Source: Agrobacterium tumefaciens
Lineage (GTDB): Bacteria; Pseudomonadota; Alphaproteobacteria; Rhizobiales; Rhizobiaceae
Assembly (NCBI GenBank): GCA_017744915.1
Contig: JAGIAH010000004.1
Span: 496,001-560,000 of the forward strand
Direction: 5' to 3'
Length of the DNA stretch: 64,000 bases
Shown: positions 26,708-36,399 of the stretch, in pieces
How the letters are laid out: each line of letters opens with the position of its first letter
Numbering within the stretch: the stretch's first letter is position 1
Position numbers and translations under genes: made by a program
Notes under the pieces: model-generated
Databases searched by the model: none
Told to the model about the DNA's origin: nothing
What the model saw: only the letters and a program-made list of their open reading frames with translations

Positions 26708-26831
26708 GCATCGGACCGGAAAGTGTAGCGCGGGTTTCCTGAAACTCGCTGCCCAGACAAATTTTGGAGTGGCGGACTGATTGCATTGTCTCCGCCGCTC
26801 TGAAACCTTCCGCTTTTCTCCCGGGGTAGCC

Positions 26832-27284
26832 ATGTCCATTTCGTTTCCGTCCGCGCCTGCGGACAAGGAAGTGCTCGAAAACGCAGGTCTCTTTTCGCCG
26901 AAATTCGATGCCCATGGCCTCGTTACCGCCGTGGTTACCGATGCGCGCGACGGCGAATTGCTGATGGTCGCGCACATGAATGCGGAAGCCCTGTCGCTGA
27001 CGCTCGAAACCGGCATCGCGCATTATTACAGCCGTTCTCGCGACAAGATCTGGAAGAAGGGCGAAACCTCCGGCAACCTGCAGACGGTGAAGGAATTCCG
27101 CACCGATTGTGATCAGGACGCCGTATGGCTGAAGGTCTCCGTCGCCGGCCATGATGCGACCTGCCATACCGGTCGCCGCTCGTGCTTTTATCGCACCGTC
27201 GAGCTCTCCAACGGCGATGCCGTGACGAAGATCACCGACGATACCCGCCATTTTGATCCGGCCACCACCTATTCCGACACGTAA
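26832..27284 (+). CDS. hisI: Phosphoribosyl-AMP cyclohydrolase
   Basis: The 150-residue enzyme from ATG 26832 has the metal-binding [11 protein letters not shown] motif, [16 protein letters not shown], and the [11 protein letters not shown] motif. It opens the adenine ring of PR-AMP in histidine synthesis. The protein is a stand-alone HisI without a HisE domain, as usual in alphaproteobacteria. The gap from folE is 124 bp. Confidence 0.96.
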   Translation: MSISFPSAPADKEVLENAGLFSPKFDAHGLVTAVVTDARDGELLMVAHMNAEALSLTLETGIAHYYSRSRDKIWKKGETSGNLQTVKEFRTDCDQDAVWLKVSVAGHDATCHTGRRSCFYRTVELSNGDAVTKITDDTRHFDPATTYSDT

Positions 27285-27379
27285 ACGGCCACCTTCCATC
27301 GGCCGCACCAATTTGCTACCAATATAACGGGTTCCAGGGATTTGGGGGGAGCCCGAAGGAACTGGCAGGGAGTGCGGTC

Positions 27380-28321
27380 ATGTTGGGATGGGGAAATCGT
27401 CACAATCAGCTTGCGGCTGGAAATCCCGAAGCCACCGGCAATGAGCCGCCCGTCACCCAGATCGTCGACAAGCACCGCATTGCGCTCGCTCTTGGTGGCG
27501 GTGCGGCGCGCGGCTGGGCCCATATCGGTGTGCTGCGGGCGCTGGACGAAGCGGGCGTGAAGATCGGCATGATCGCCGGCACCTCGATCGGCGCGCTTGT
27601 GGGCGGTTGTTATCTCGCCGGCAAGCTCGACGAGCTGGAGGAATTCGCCCGCTCGCTGACAATGCGCCGCATTGCCGGCCTGCTTGACCTGACGATCGGC
27701 GGCGGTGGCCTCTTTGGCGGCATGCGGCTGACCAAGCGCATGCAGGAGCATCTGGAAGGCCTGCGTGTCGAAAACCTCGACCACCCCTTCATCGCAGTCG
27801 CCACGGAACTGCGCACCGGCCACGAGGTCTGGATCCATCAGGGCGATCTCGTCACCGCGCTACGCTCCTCCTATGCGCTGCCAGGCATTTTTGAGCCCGT
27901 GCAATGCAACGGCCGCACCCTGATCGACGGCGCGCTCGTCAATCCCGTGCCAGTTTCGGTCTGCCGAGCCTATGAGCAGGCACTGGTCGTTGCGGTAAAC
28001 CTCAATTACGATCTCTTCGGCCGTTCCGCCGTGGTCAAGCACGCCGCCTCGCCGTCGCATGGCGGCGTTGCGCCGGCTGTGGAAAGCCCGCCGCGTCCCG
28101 GCCTGCCGGGCGTCATGGTGCAGGCCTTCAACATCATTCAGGACAGGATTTCGCGCTCGCGCCTGGCAGGCGATCCACCCGATCTGATGCTTCATCCGCG
28201 CATCAATGATATCGGCCTGTCGGAATTCCATCGCGCCAGCGAAGCCATCGACCGGGGATATCAGGAAACACGCGCACGTATTCCGGAACTCGAGCGTATG
28301 CAGCAGGCGTTCCGGCGCTGA
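27380..28321 (+). CDS. Patatin-like phospholipase family protein
   Basis: The 313-residue protein has the patatin features in order: the oxyanion loop LGGGAARGWAHIGVL, the nucleophile elbow GTSIGALVGG (Ser), and the Asp of DGALVNPVP, forming a Ser-Asp dyad. It resembles the RssA/YlbK bacterial group. It likely hydrolyses acyl ester bonds in the cytoplasm or at the membrane; no signal peptide or transmembrane helix is visible. AGGGAG precedes ATG 27380. Confidence 0.92.
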   Translation: MLGWGNRHNQLAAGNPEATGNEPPVTQIVDKHRIALALGGGAARGWAHIGVLRALDEAGVKIGMIAGTSIGALVGGCYLAGKLDELEEFARSLTMRRIAGLLDLTIGGGGLFGGMRLTKRMQEHLEGLRVENLDHPFIAVATELRTGHEVWIHQGDLVTALRSSYALPGIFEPVQCNGRTLIDGALVNPVPVSVCRAYEQALVVAVNLNYDLFGRSAVVKHAASPSHGGVAPAVESPPRPGLPGVMVQAFNIIQDRISRSRLAGDPPDLMLHPRINDIGLSEFHRASEAIDRGYQETRARIPELERMQQAFRR

Positions 28322-28390
28322 GGGCTCCGCGTCACAGATGCCTTCAAGGCCCGAGGGCGGATCGACGAAACACCGGGCTGTGGTGAGATC

Positions 28391-28720
28391 ATGTACTGGT
28401 ATATCTCAATCCTGCCCCCAGTCGTCGAAAGCAAGCTGTACGACACGAATCCACTGATCGAGTTTCTGGAAGGACAGCCTGAACTCAGGCGCACGAACCC
28501 CGTCAGTTTCGGGGCGGCGGACGGTCAGCCGTGGATCGACATCACCATTGTGAAAGGAACGGCTGATGGCAACTGGTCCAGCAGCGGCACATTCATTTCA
28601 CAGTTTAATCGGGTTGAAATCGTCTGCTCTGATTATGAGCAGCAAAACTTCTATGTGGAAATATCGGCCAAAATAGCCGACTTTCTTGCATGGCGACTTA
28701 TCACCAAGGGTGATGTGTGA
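28391..28720 (+). CDS. Small hypothetical protein
   Basis: The 109-residue frame starts MYWYISILPPV and contains PWIDITIVKGTADGNWSSSG and FYVEISAKIADFLAWRL. It looks like a compact alpha/beta soluble protein. No family is recognised. Bases upstream show GTGAGATC rather than a strong ribosome site. Genes of this sort near other short frames are sometimes immunity-like proteins, but nothing here supports that. Confidence 0.5.
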   Translation: MYWYISILPPVVESKLYDTNPLIEFLEGQPELRRTNPVSFGAADGQPWIDITIVKGTADGNWSSSGTFISQFNRVEIVCSDYEQQNFYVEISAKIADFLAWRLITKGDV

Positions 28721-28773
28721 GTCCCGGCCCGAGACTGAAGCTTTTTCCAGCGGTCTGACGCCGGGACACAGGA

Positions 28774-29208
28774 TCATCCGGCAATATAGGCCTTGATATG
28801 CTCGGCCTCGGCCTCGATCTCGCCGATCCGCGCCTTCACCACGTCACCGATGGAGATGATGCCGGCAAGGCGGCCGTTCTCTTCGACCGGAATGTGGCGG
28901 AAACGTCCGCCGGTCATGATTTCCATCAGTTCATCGGTGGTGGAGTTGTGATGACAGCGGATGACGTTCTTGGTCATGGCCACGGACACGGATTGCTGGA
29001 GGGAAACGGCGCCCTGGGCTGCGATGGCCTTTACCAGATCGCGTTCCGTGAAAATGCCGAGAACAACACCATCGCCATCGGTGACGACGACGGAACCGAT
29101 CTTATGCGCATGCAGCGTTCCCGCCGCCTCGCCGATGCTGACTTCCGGACCGACAGTCACGACGTCCCGGCCCTTGCGGTCGAGAAGATCCTTTACGAAT
29201 GTTGGCAT
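28774..29208 (-). CDS. CBS-domain pair protein
   Basis: The 144-residue protein consists almost wholly of two CBS domains: VSIGEAAGTLHAHKIGSVVV with GIFTERDLVKAIA, then NSTTDELMEIMTGGRFRHIP with GIISIGDVVKARI. Such proteins bind adenine nucleotides and regulate partners. A strong GGAGGAAGG precedes the ATG. It is a single gene converging on the hypothetical gene at 28391-28720. Confidence 0.92.
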   Translation of the reverse strand: MPTFVKDLLDRKGRDVVTVGPEVSIGEAAGTLHAHKIGSVVVTDGDGVVLGIFTERDLVKAIAAQGAVSLQQSVSVAMTKNVIRCHHNSTTDELMEIMTGGRFRHIPVEENGRLAGIISIGDVVKARIGEIEAEAEHIKAYIAG

Positions 29209-29364
29209 GCCTTCCTCCTCTTTTCAGCGACCCGCAGCACGCCGCAGTCTCCCCTGGCGGTTGCAAATCATGAGATATGGTGCGCTGAGGTCCGCATGAA
29301 TGCAATCCCGGATGGGACGCGCAAAAGCAAATTTGCGCCACGGCCGACAAGGAGCGTGATCGGC

Positions 29365-30102
29365 TTAACGTGACGGACGATCGAACAGGCCGAAGAACAG
29401 GAAACCCAGCAGGAAGCCGAAGACATGCGCATCCCAGGCGATTTCCCCGCCGACATCACCGAACAGCGGCACGCCCACCGCGATCAGCACATTGCCGAAC
29501 AGCCACATCAACGTGAAGATCAGCACGGTGCGGTTGGCAAGCGCCCCGAAAATGCTCTGCCGCGGCATCAGATGGCCGAAGGAGGCGCTGTATCCGCCGC
29601 GCGCGGGAAAGGCAAAACGGCAGGCCGCGCCCATCAGCGCCGAGACGACACCGGAGGCCCCGATCAGGACCGTGACGTCCCCCCAGTTCAGCGCCGCATG
29701 GCCAAAGGCCGAAACAGCCGCGGAAATGCACCATAACAGCACGAAGCGCACTGTTCCGATCCGGCGCAGAACCGGCGCGCCGAAGGCCATCAGCCACAGG
29801 CCGTTAAAGAGAATATGCTCGACGCCGCCATGCAGGAAGGAATAGGTCACCGGCGTCCAGAGCCATTCCAGCCCCTGCTGGGAGAAAGGCACCGCGTAAC
29901 GCAGCGGAATGAAGCCGAAGGTGAAAATGAACCAGCCATTGCCCTCCTCGGACAGAAGATAGGCGGGAACCACATAGGCAGCGACCAGCGCCGCCAATAT
30001 GCCGACCAGCAGCGTCGGCAGGTTGAAGACGGGATTGTTCGTGTCGTCTTTCGGCTCCGGCGTTTCCGAAACCGGCGGCTGCTCGCCGTCCCCGTAGGAC
30101 AT
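29365..30102 (-). CDS. Rhomboid-family intramembrane serine protease
   Basis: The 245-residue protein from ATG 30102 has a polar N-terminus and six hydrophobic helices. The rhomboid signature is present: HGGVEHILFNGLWLMAFG, the catalytic Ser in GASGVVSALMGA, and the catalytic His in WDAHVFGFLLGF. It should cleave membrane proteins within the bilayer. An upstream start at 30138 is possible but lacks a better ribosome site. Confidence 0.9.
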   Translation of the reverse strand: MSYGDGEQPPVSETPEPKDDTNNPVFNLPTLLVGILAALVAAYVVPAYLLSEEGNGWFIFTFGFIPLRYAVPFSQQGLEWLWTPVTYSFLHGGVEHILFNGLWLMAFGAPVLRRIGTVRFVLLWCISAAVSAFGHAALNWGDVTVLIGASGVVSALMGAACRFAFPARGGYSASFGHLMPRQSIFGALANRTVLIFTLMWLFGNVLIAVGVPLFGDVGGEIAWDAHVFGFLLGFLFFGLFDRPSR

Positions 30103-30353
30103 GATCCCATCCCTGTCTTGGTAGAAATTTGCGTTCACCGAGCAATATAGGAAGCCCGGACGAAAAAAAAGCCGTCCCGCCTTTGCTGCGCGACGCCAAA
30201 CCGCAACCGGTTCAAGCGGCGGGCCAGCGGGCGGTCCGGCTCGTCGGCGCGCCGCAAGATCATGGGGCAGCGCCAGTCAATTGTGCTGACGGAGTATTCC
30301 CCGACATGGCGGCACCCGTGCCACGGGCCATGCCACCGCGCAATCTCAACCCT

Positions 30354-30369
30354 TTGTTAACCTTAACAA
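30354..30369. promoter_or_regulatory. Palindrome TTGTTAA-CC-TTAACAA, CtrA-like half sites
   Basis: Perfect 7-bp arms around CC, 86 bp before the PAS-protein start. Each arm plus the spacer gives TTAACC or TTAAGG, close to the CtrA half-site TTAACC of alphaproteobacteria, but the spacing differs from the classic TTAA-N7-TTAA. The rest of 30103-30455 shows no gene. Confidence 0.35.
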
Positions 30370-30455
30370 ATCCAGTTGGCACGAAAATCGCTACATCACC
30401 AGATACAGGCGTTCGGATGGACATGATGTCTCAAAAACGAACAGGGAGAGATGCT

Positions 30456-31013
30456 ATGAAAAGCATGGCCGGACTGGACATATATGCCTATTGGGATGAA
30501 TTGCGGGGCAGAAACCCCGCCCCCCGGCGCGAGGATATCGATCCCGCGAAGCTCAAACATCATCTCGGCGACCTTTTCATCCTGACGGACAAGGGAGAGG
30601 CCACGCCATTCTTCCGCCTTGCCGGCACCCGCCTCTGTGACCTGTTCGGCCGGGAACTGCGCGACCGGCCGTTTTCGGAACTGTGGCCGCGGGCAAATGC
30701 CACCTTCCCCTGCCGCGTGGCGCGCGGCATCCTGCAGCACCAGTTGCCCGTCGTCTTCGATGTCGAAGCGGAAGACGACCATGGCGCGTCGCCGCTGGCA
30801 TTCGAAATGCTGCTATTGCCGCTGCGCACGGATGCCGACGCTGCCCAAAGGCTGCTCGGCGCGCTGCTTCCCGAACGGCCGCGTCATGAATTCGCCGCGC
30901 CCATCCATTGCCTGTCGATGAAAAGCAGCCGGTTGCTGCGCATGGACATCGCGCCGGCGGGGCATTGGACGGAAATGGAAGCGGCCGCGATACCATTCGC
31001 AGGAAGCATCTGA
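30456..31013 (+). CDS. PAS-domain (PAS_5 type) protein
   Basis: The 185-residue protein from ATG 30456, with AGGGAGAG 5 bp upstream, matches the short rhizobial PAS_5 proteins: AGLDIYAYWDELRGRNPAPR, LKHHLGDLFILT, FRLAGTRLCDLFGRELRDRP. There is no output domain, so it may sense a signal and act on partners. A much longer upstream frame exists but is not supported. Confidence 0.82.
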   Translation: MKSMAGLDIYAYWDELRGRNPAPRREDIDPAKLKHHLGDLFILTDKGEATPFFRLAGTRLCDLFGRELRDRPFSELWPRANATFPCRVARGILQHQLPVVFDVEAEDDHGASPLAFEMLLLPLRTDADAAQRLLGALLPERPRHEFAAPIHCLSMKSSRLLRMDIAPAGHWTEMEAAAIPFAGSI

Positions 31014-31194
31014 CGGATTTCCCGGACTGCGCATGGCCGGGCCGAAAGATTTACGCCGCCCCGGAATCTCGAAAAATAGGTCAAAGCTGTAACGATATTG
31101 CCGATCAGAAAAATTGTAGAGATTAAACAATACAGTCTGTTAACTCGCGCAAGGTAGAAACTGACCGTCATCATTCAATAAAATTGCGCTGCCC

Positions 31195-31812
31195 ATGTTT
31201 TCGTCCCGTTCGGTCAACACCGCCCAAATCCTGCGCCCGGTTGAGGAGCCTCACCTCGACGACGCCGTCCGTGTGTCTTTCACCGGCCGCCTGATGTTGC
31301 CCGACCACGAAGAATATGATTGCACCGCGACCGAGATGACCGCCGAAAGGGCGCAGTTCACCTGCCCGGGCATTGCCCGCACCGGTGATCGCGTCATCGC
31401 CTATCTCCAGCATATCGGCCGGATCGAAGGCACGGTGACATCGCTCACCGCATCGGGTTTCCTCATCGCCATCAATGCGCCGGAGCGCAAGCGCGAAAAA
31501 CTCGCCGCCCAGCTCGCATGGATCGCCAAACGGCAACTGCTCGGCCTGCCGGAAGACCGCCGCCATGACCGCCTGACGCCGCGCAACGCAAAAGCGCAGC
31601 TCGTTCTGGAAGACGGCGTGCTCGTCGCCTGCCGGCTGATCGACCTTTCCCTGTCGGGTGCCGCAATCGAGATCGAAAACCGCCCGCCTCTGGGTAGCCG
31701 GGTTCAGCTCGGCAAGAACATGAGCGGCAAGATCGTGCGCCACTTCATGGAAGGCGTCGCGGTCGAATTCGACCGGGTCCAGTCGCCCGACGCGCTGATC
31801 GAATTCCTCTAG
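31195..31812 (+). CDS. PilZ-domain protein, probable c-di-GMP receptor
   Basis: The 205-residue protein has a C-terminal PilZ domain with RRHDRLTPR (RxxxR) and DLSLSGAAIEIE (D/NxSxxG), the c-di-GMP-binding residues. The N-terminal half (VRVSFTGRLMLPDHEEYDCT; RTGDRVIAYLQHIGRIEGTV) looks like a second, degenerate PilZ module lacking the arginine motif. It lies downstream of the PAS gene in the same direction, 181 bp away. Confidence 0.85.
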   Translation: MFSSRSVNTAQILRPVEEPHLDDAVRVSFTGRLMLPDHEEYDCTATEMTAERAQFTCPGIARTGDRVIAYLQHIGRIEGTVTSLTASGFLIAINAPERKREKLAAQLAWIAKRQLLGLPEDRRHDRLTPRNAKAQLVLEDGVLVACRLIDLSLSGAAIEIENRPPLGSRVQLGKNMSGKIVRHFMEGVAVEFDRVQSPDALIEFL

Positions 31813-32046
31813 GAAATTCCACCGGACACGGCGTGGTTTTACATCCGGAAAACGTGTAAGGTCGTGCGCGTGCAACGCTCCCGACAGGCCGTTCCGCCGG
31901 GCGTGATGTAACCTGACATTGGCGCGGTATTTTCTGCGCGCATTTGCACCAGACCATGGACTCATAATCAACAGGGTTCCCGGACGGCGGTGTGATTATC
32001 GGCACCTGTCCTTTGCGGCGGCGTTCGGCTCAAATGGAAAAAGCCG

Positions 32047-32601
32047 ATGGTGACGACATTCTACGACCTCAGCGTTCCAACCTTCCTGCAGACCGTGAGA
32101 GCGGTTGGAGGCTTTCTCGACCGTGCGGCCCGGCATTGCGCCGAAACCGGCACCGATCCGGATGATTTCGTGCAGGCCCGGCTCTTCGAGGACATGGCGC
32201 CCTTCCACTTTCAGATCGAGGCCGCCTGGCACCATGCCGTATGGGGCGTAGAAGCTGCCCAAACCGGCGTGTTCGAACCGCCCGCCCTGGTGGGCCCCGT
32301 CCCCTTCACCGACCTCAGGGCCATGATGGGCAAGGCGCAAACGGCGCTGGAAGCTTTCATCCCTGATGAGGTCAATAGCTGGGCCGGCAGGGAACTGGAC
32401 CTTCAGATCGGCCCCCGAAGGCTCCGCTTCACATCGGAAACCTTCATTCTCTCGTTCTCGCTGCCGAACTTCCATTTCCATGCCGTGACCGCCTACGACA
32501 TCCTGCGCATGCGCGGCGTGCCGCTCGGAAAACGCGATTATGAGGGACAATTGCGTACCAGGCCGGCCCAGATCACCGCCGAAACCGGCGGGGAAAATTA
32601 G
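32047..32601 (+). CDS. DUF1993-family protein
   Basis: The 184-residue protein fits DUF1993, a DinB-like helical family: FYDLSVPTFLQTVRAVGGFL at the start, ARLFEDMAPFHFQIEAAWHH, and SLPNFHFHAVTAYDILRMRG with metal-type histidines. The function is unknown. The start ATG 32047 directly begins the conserved motif. The gap 31813-32046 shows no gene. Confidence 0.88.
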   Translation: MVTTFYDLSVPTFLQTVRAVGGFLDRAARHCAETGTDPDDFVQARLFEDMAPFHFQIEAAWHHAVWGVEAAQTGVFEPPALVGPVPFTDLRAMMGKAQTALEAFIPDEVNSWAGRELDLQIGPRRLRFTSETFILSFSLPNFHFHAVTAYDILRMRGVPLGKRDYEGQLRTRPAQITAETGGEN

Positions 32602-32985
32602 CCCGCAAACATTTTTTCCGGAAAAAATGCAGTTTTTTCGAAGTTTTTTTCGGCGCTTTTTCGGGTTGTTCCAGCCTGAAACACCCATCCCAAAACGGGA
32701 AATCCGTGTCTCCAGCAGGCGTCGCCGATGGACCGCACAGGATCACGAGAATACCGGCGCACCGAAAACAGCTTTCAATACAGCGATCTAAATGGCTACC
32801 GAAACCCTAAAGTCCGGATGCGTAAAATTGTAATAAAATTTGCTTCAAACACGCATAAAAACTCACTCAAATACAGTTCAAAATAGCGGCTAATTTGCTG
32901 AAATTTAAGCTCAAATTGCACCGCGCAAATTTCCGCAGGGTCAAAATATAGCTGCGAATGTCTCCTCACCACGGGGAGACAAGCA
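32602..32985. other. AT-rich intergenic stretch
   Basis: No credible coding frame is present. The left part has runs of T (32627-32665) without a clear stem; the right part is AT-rich and should hold the promoter of the secreted peptidase gene. GGGGAGACAAGC precedes that gene's start. Confidence 0.5.
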
Positions 32986-33594
32986 ATGAACAAGAACAAC
33001 CGTTTCGTTTTCACTCTGATCGCATTCATCGTCAGCGCCTTCGCACATCAGGCCAGCGCATCGCCGGCCGCCGTCATGCGCGTCATCGGCAAGGCCAATC
33101 CGCCGATCGGCCACTATGAATTCTGCCAGACCTATCAGAGCGAATGCCAGCCGACCTCACTGGACAACGGCCCGATGAAACTGACCGAAGAGCGCTGGAA
33201 GACGATGCTCGACGTCAACTACACCGTCAACACCACCATCACGCCGATGACCGACATGGAAATCTACGGCGTCGAAGAGCGTTGGGCCTATCCCACCACC
33301 GTCGGCGATTGCGAAGACTTCGTGCTTCTGAAGCGCAAGATGCTGATGAACAAGGGCTTCTCCGCCTCCAACCTGCTGATCACCGTGGTTCTGCAGCCGA
33401 ATGGCGAAGGCCATGCCGTCCTGACCGTGCGCACCGATCGTGGCGATTTCGTTCTCGACAACATGCGCAACAAGGTCATGAACTGGTCGGAAACCGAATA
33501 TACCTACCTGAAGCGCCAGGACACGGCCAATCCGGGCCGCTGGGTGAAAATTCAGGATGGCCGCGCCACCACTGCGGTCGGCGGCATCAACTGA
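32986..33594 (+). CDS. Exported transglutaminase-like cysteine peptidase (BTLCP family)
   Basis: The 202-residue protein has a signal peptide (FVFTLIAFIVSAFAHQASAS) and the BTLCP catalytic triad: Cys in TVGDCEDFVLLK, His in GEGHAVLTV and Asp in FVLDNMRN. Relatives in other bacteria (LapG) cleave adhesins in the periplasm under c-di-GMP control; the rhizobial branch is uncharacterised to my knowledge. A strong terminator follows. Confidence 0.9.
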   Translation: MNKNNRFVFTLIAFIVSAFAHQASASPAAVMRVIGKANPPIGHYEFCQTYQSECQPTSLDNGPMKLTEERWKTMLDVNYTVNTTITPMTDMEIYGVEERWAYPTTVGDCEDFVLLKRKMLMNKGFSASNLLITVVLQPNGEGHAVLTVRTDRGDFVLDNMRNKVMNWSETEYTYLKRQDTANPGRWVKIQDGRATTAVGGIN

Positions 33595-33630
33595 CGCCCA
33601 ACCAACAAGAATACCGTCTCCCCAAATAAA

Positions 33631-33656
33631 AAGCCGGCTCCGCAAGGGGCCGGCTT
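33631..33656 (+). terminator. Intrinsic terminator after the BTLCP gene
   Basis: AAGCCGGC pairs with GCCGGCTT around a GC-rich inner stem, followed by a run of T to 33661. A-tract on the left makes it possibly bidirectional. Confidence 0.9.
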
Positions 33657-33689
33657 TTTTTGTTTGCCGATAAACGCCTGACACCCGAC

Positions 33690-33774
33690 GTCATCCTCGG
33701 GCCTGTCCCGAGAATCTAATCACGTCCAGCTCAATCGAAACGTAGCAGATGCTAGGGACAGGCCCGAGCATAAC
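33690..33774. repeat. Palindromic intergenic repeat (element C)
   Basis: CTCGGGCCTGTCCC at the left and GGGACAGGCCCGAG at the right are reverse complements separated by about 45 bp. The core resembles that of the element at 22198. Confidence 0.75.
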
Positions 33775-33840
33775 GGAGGATAGCTTTCAGGACGCCATCA
33801 ACTCGGCCGGCGAAACGAGATTTCTTTCATCTATGGAATG

Positions 33841-34275
33841 TCAGAGCAAACCAAGCTCGGCCAATTCCCGCCGAAGATCGGAAGGCATGTCCTCCCCACC
33901 TCCGCCGCCGCCGAGATCGCGGGGCGCCTCATCGTCCTTCAGGTAACGCCAGCCCTGAAACGGCCGCTTCGGCGCCGGTGAGGTTTCGATGACTTCCGGG
34001 CCGAGAATGAGGTCGCAGCGGGAAATACCGTCTTCGCCCTTGAAGGAGCGGATATCGAGCAGTTTCTGCCGCGCCTGCACCTGTCCCTTGATAACCCAGT
34101 AGAGCGAACCGCCTTCCAGCAATTCCTCGACCCGTTTCGGGATCATCCGGGTGGTGTGCACGCTATGCGGTTCAAGACCGGCTGCTATTGCAGTCAGGGA
34201 GCGATGCGCCACCCACTCCCTCAAATCCTGGAGGGAGTCCGCGCCGACGCAAAGTTTGATGAGATGTAGAGGCAT
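33841..34275 (-). CDS. DUF1489-family protein
   Basis: The 144-residue protein matches DUF1489 of alphaproteobacteria: MPLHLIKLCVGADSLQDL, HTTRMIPKRVEELLEGGSLY, WVIKGQVQARQKLLDIR and PFQGWRYLKDDEAPRDLGG. The function is unknown. It runs in the same direction as sdaA upstream, with a 65-bp gap. Confidence 0.92.
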   Translation of the reverse strand: MPLHLIKLCVGADSLQDLREWVAHRSLTAIAAGLEPHSVHTTRMIPKRVEELLEGGSLYWVIKGQVQARQKLLDIRSFKGEDGISRCDLILGPEVIETSPAPKRPFQGWRYLKDDEAPRDLGGGGGGEDMPSDLRRELAELGLL

Positions 34276-34340
34276 GGTTCTATCAATGCCTTTTTGCGGC
34301 GGGCGTCAAGCATCTGCACGAAGCCTGCCGCCCTGCCCGC

Positions 34341-35744
34341 TCAGCACTCCACAACGTTGACGGCGAGGCCGCCGGTGGAGGTTTCCTTGTATTTTTCGCT
34401 CATGTCATTGCCGGTCTGGCGCATGGTTTCGATACAGGCATCGAGCGGCACGAAATGCTGGCCGTCGCCCTTCAGCGCCAGCGAAGCCGCCGTCACCGCT
34501 TTTACCGCGCCCATGGCATTACGCTCGATGCAAGGCACCTGCACCAGTCCGGCGATAGGGTCACAGGTCATACCGAGATGGTGTTCGAGTGCGATTTCGG
34601 CGGCATTTTCCACCTGCTCGGGCGATCCGCCCATGACCGCGGCAAGACCCGCCGCCGCCATCGCGGAAGCCGATCCCACCTCGCCCTGACAGCCCACTTC
34701 CGCACCGGAGATGGAGGCATTGTGCTTGATGATGCCGCCGATGGCCGCTGCCGTCAGCAGGAAATCGCGCACGTCATCGACGCTCGCATCCTCATGGAAA
34801 TGCCGGAAATATCTGACCGTGGCCGGCACGACGCCCGCCGCGCCATTGGTCGGCGCGGTGACGACGCGCCCGCCGGCGGCATTTTCCTCGTTCACCGCCA
34901 TGGCGTAGACGCTCAGCCAGTCATTCGCCATCACCGGGTTCATCCGGTTGCTGCGCCATTCCGCATTCAGCTTCTCGTAGATGGAGCGGGCGCGGCGGCG
35001 CACCTTCAGGCCGCCCGGCATGATGCCATCCACTTTCAGCCCGCGCTCGATACAGCCATTCATGGCTTCCCAGATCTGGTCCAGCCGCTCGTTCAATTCC
35101 TCGCGGGTGACCACCGTTTCCTCGTTGGCGCGCTTCATCTGGGCGATGGTGCGGCCGGAGCGGGCAGCCATATCCAGCATTTCCCGCGCGGTCGCGAAGG
35201 GATAAGGCACACGCGGCCCGTTGTCGATGGTCTTGCCGCGCTGCTTGATCGCTTCCAGTTCCGTATCGGTCACGACGAAACCGCCGCCGACGGAATAATA
35301 GATACGCTTGATAAGCAGCCTGCCCTGACTGTCGAAGGCGGAAAAGGTCATGCCATTGGCATGGCCCGGCAGCGGGTTCTTCTTGTCGAAGATCAGATCC
35401 TCCGCCGGACGGAATACATAGGACGGATGGCCGGGCGGCGATACGGCGCCAGCCTCTTCAACCTTTCCGATAATCGCATCCATGGCATCGGGATCGACAA
35501 GGTCCGGCCGCTCGCCGGTCAGGCCAAGAATGACGGCACGCCCGGTGCCGTGGCCGATGCCGGTAAAGGCAAGCGAGCCATGCAGGCTGACCTTCAGCTG
35601 CGAGACGGATGCCCCCGCCGGACGCGGCCACTCGTCGCTGAGGATCAGCGCCAGAAAGCGGTTGGCCGCCGTCATCGGCCCCATCGTATGGGAGCTCGAA
35701 GGACCGATACCGATCTTGAAGACGTCGAAGACCGAAAGAAACAT
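34341..35744 (-). CDS. sdaA: L-serine dehydratase, single-chain iron-sulfur type
   Basis: The 467-residue enzyme has the beta domain first ([34 protein letters not shown]), then the alpha domain with cluster cysteines in [34 protein letters not shown] and the C-terminal VNVVEC. It deaminates serine to pyruvate and ammonia using an oxygen-labile 4Fe-4S cluster. The length fits the fused SdaA type. Confidence 0.96.
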   Translation of the reverse strand: MFLSVFDVFKIGIGPSSSHTMGPMTAANRFLALILSDEWPRPAGASVSQLKVSLHGSLAFTGIGHGTGRAVILGLTGERPDLVDPDAMDAIIGKVEEAGAVSPPGHPSYVFRPAEDLIFDKKNPLPGHANGMTFSAFDSQGRLLIKRIYYSVGGGFVVTDTELEAIKQRGKTIDNGPRVPYPFATAREMLDMAARSGRTIAQMKRANEETVVTREELNERLDQIWEAMNGCIERGLKVDGIMPGGLKVRRRARSIYEKLNAEWRSNRMNPVMANDWLSVYAMAVNEENAAGGRVVTAPTNGAAGVVPATVRYFRHFHEDASVDDVRDFLLTAAAIGGIIKHNASISGAEVGCQGEVGSASAMAAAGLAAVMGGSPEQVENAAEIALEHHLGMTCDPIAGLVQVPCIERNAMGAVKAVTAASLALKGDGQHFVPLDACIETMRQTGNDMSEKYKETSTGGLAVNVVEC

Positions 35745-35922
35745 GAAATTCGTCCTGAATGATAATGGAATCCACCACCATCATATCCAAAGCCGCGACG
35801 GATCGCCACAAAAGAGCGGCAGCGGTTTGCGCAGCCGCGACATCCGGGGCCCGCAAACGAAAACAGCACGGTTTCCAAAGGAAAACCGCGCCGTTTCAAA
35901 ACCCGTCATTCAGGAGAAGTGC

Positions 35923-36024
35923 TTATGGGCTGCCAAAAATGTACGTCAATGCGAGAAAAGCGGCAAAGCCTGCAAGTGCGCGCAAGGTGACGCCCCAGCA
36001 GGATTTCTGAGCGGTTTCTTCCAT
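35923..36024 (-). CDS. Small membrane protein (33 residues)
   Basis: ATG 36024, preceded by GGAG at 5 bp, opens a 33-codon frame MEETAQKSCWGVTLRALAGF continuing AAFLALTYIFGSP. It has a short polar head and one hydrophobic helix. The ribosome site, composition and hydrophobic pattern favour a real gene over the longer frames on either strand. No family is known to me. Confidence 0.5.
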   Translation of the reverse strand: MEETAQKSCWGVTLRALAGFAAFLALTYIFGSP

Positions 36025-36399
36025 GATTACTCCAGCTATTCACTCTCCGGGGGATCTTCAAGACCCGGCCCGTGGAGGAAGCATTTATTAAAATCCGACG
36101 GCGAAGGCAAATGCAAAAAGCGGCTAAATGAAGGCGTTTTCGACAAGCTGCCATTCGCCCCGCGCATAGGTATATGAAAAAACAAGGCGTTAGCTTGGAG
36201 GTCGCATCGACGCCGTTTCAGTGATCGCCGCAATTTGGACTAAAGTGTAACCGTTATTTAAAGGTTTCGCACAAACCCCTGTTGAAAACCCCTATGGCCG
36301 GCACGTTTCGGTCGAACATCCGCATCCGGACTTCGCGCCTTGAAAGGCTGCGGCCTCTGCTTTATCGACGGAGGCAACGGCAACGATGCGAGTCACTCC

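Noticed and set aside
35482-36177. 231-codon plus-strand frame running out of the sdaA region
   Set aside because: It begins inside sdaA antisense and has no domain; the 33-codon minus-strand frame with a proper ribosome site is the better call.
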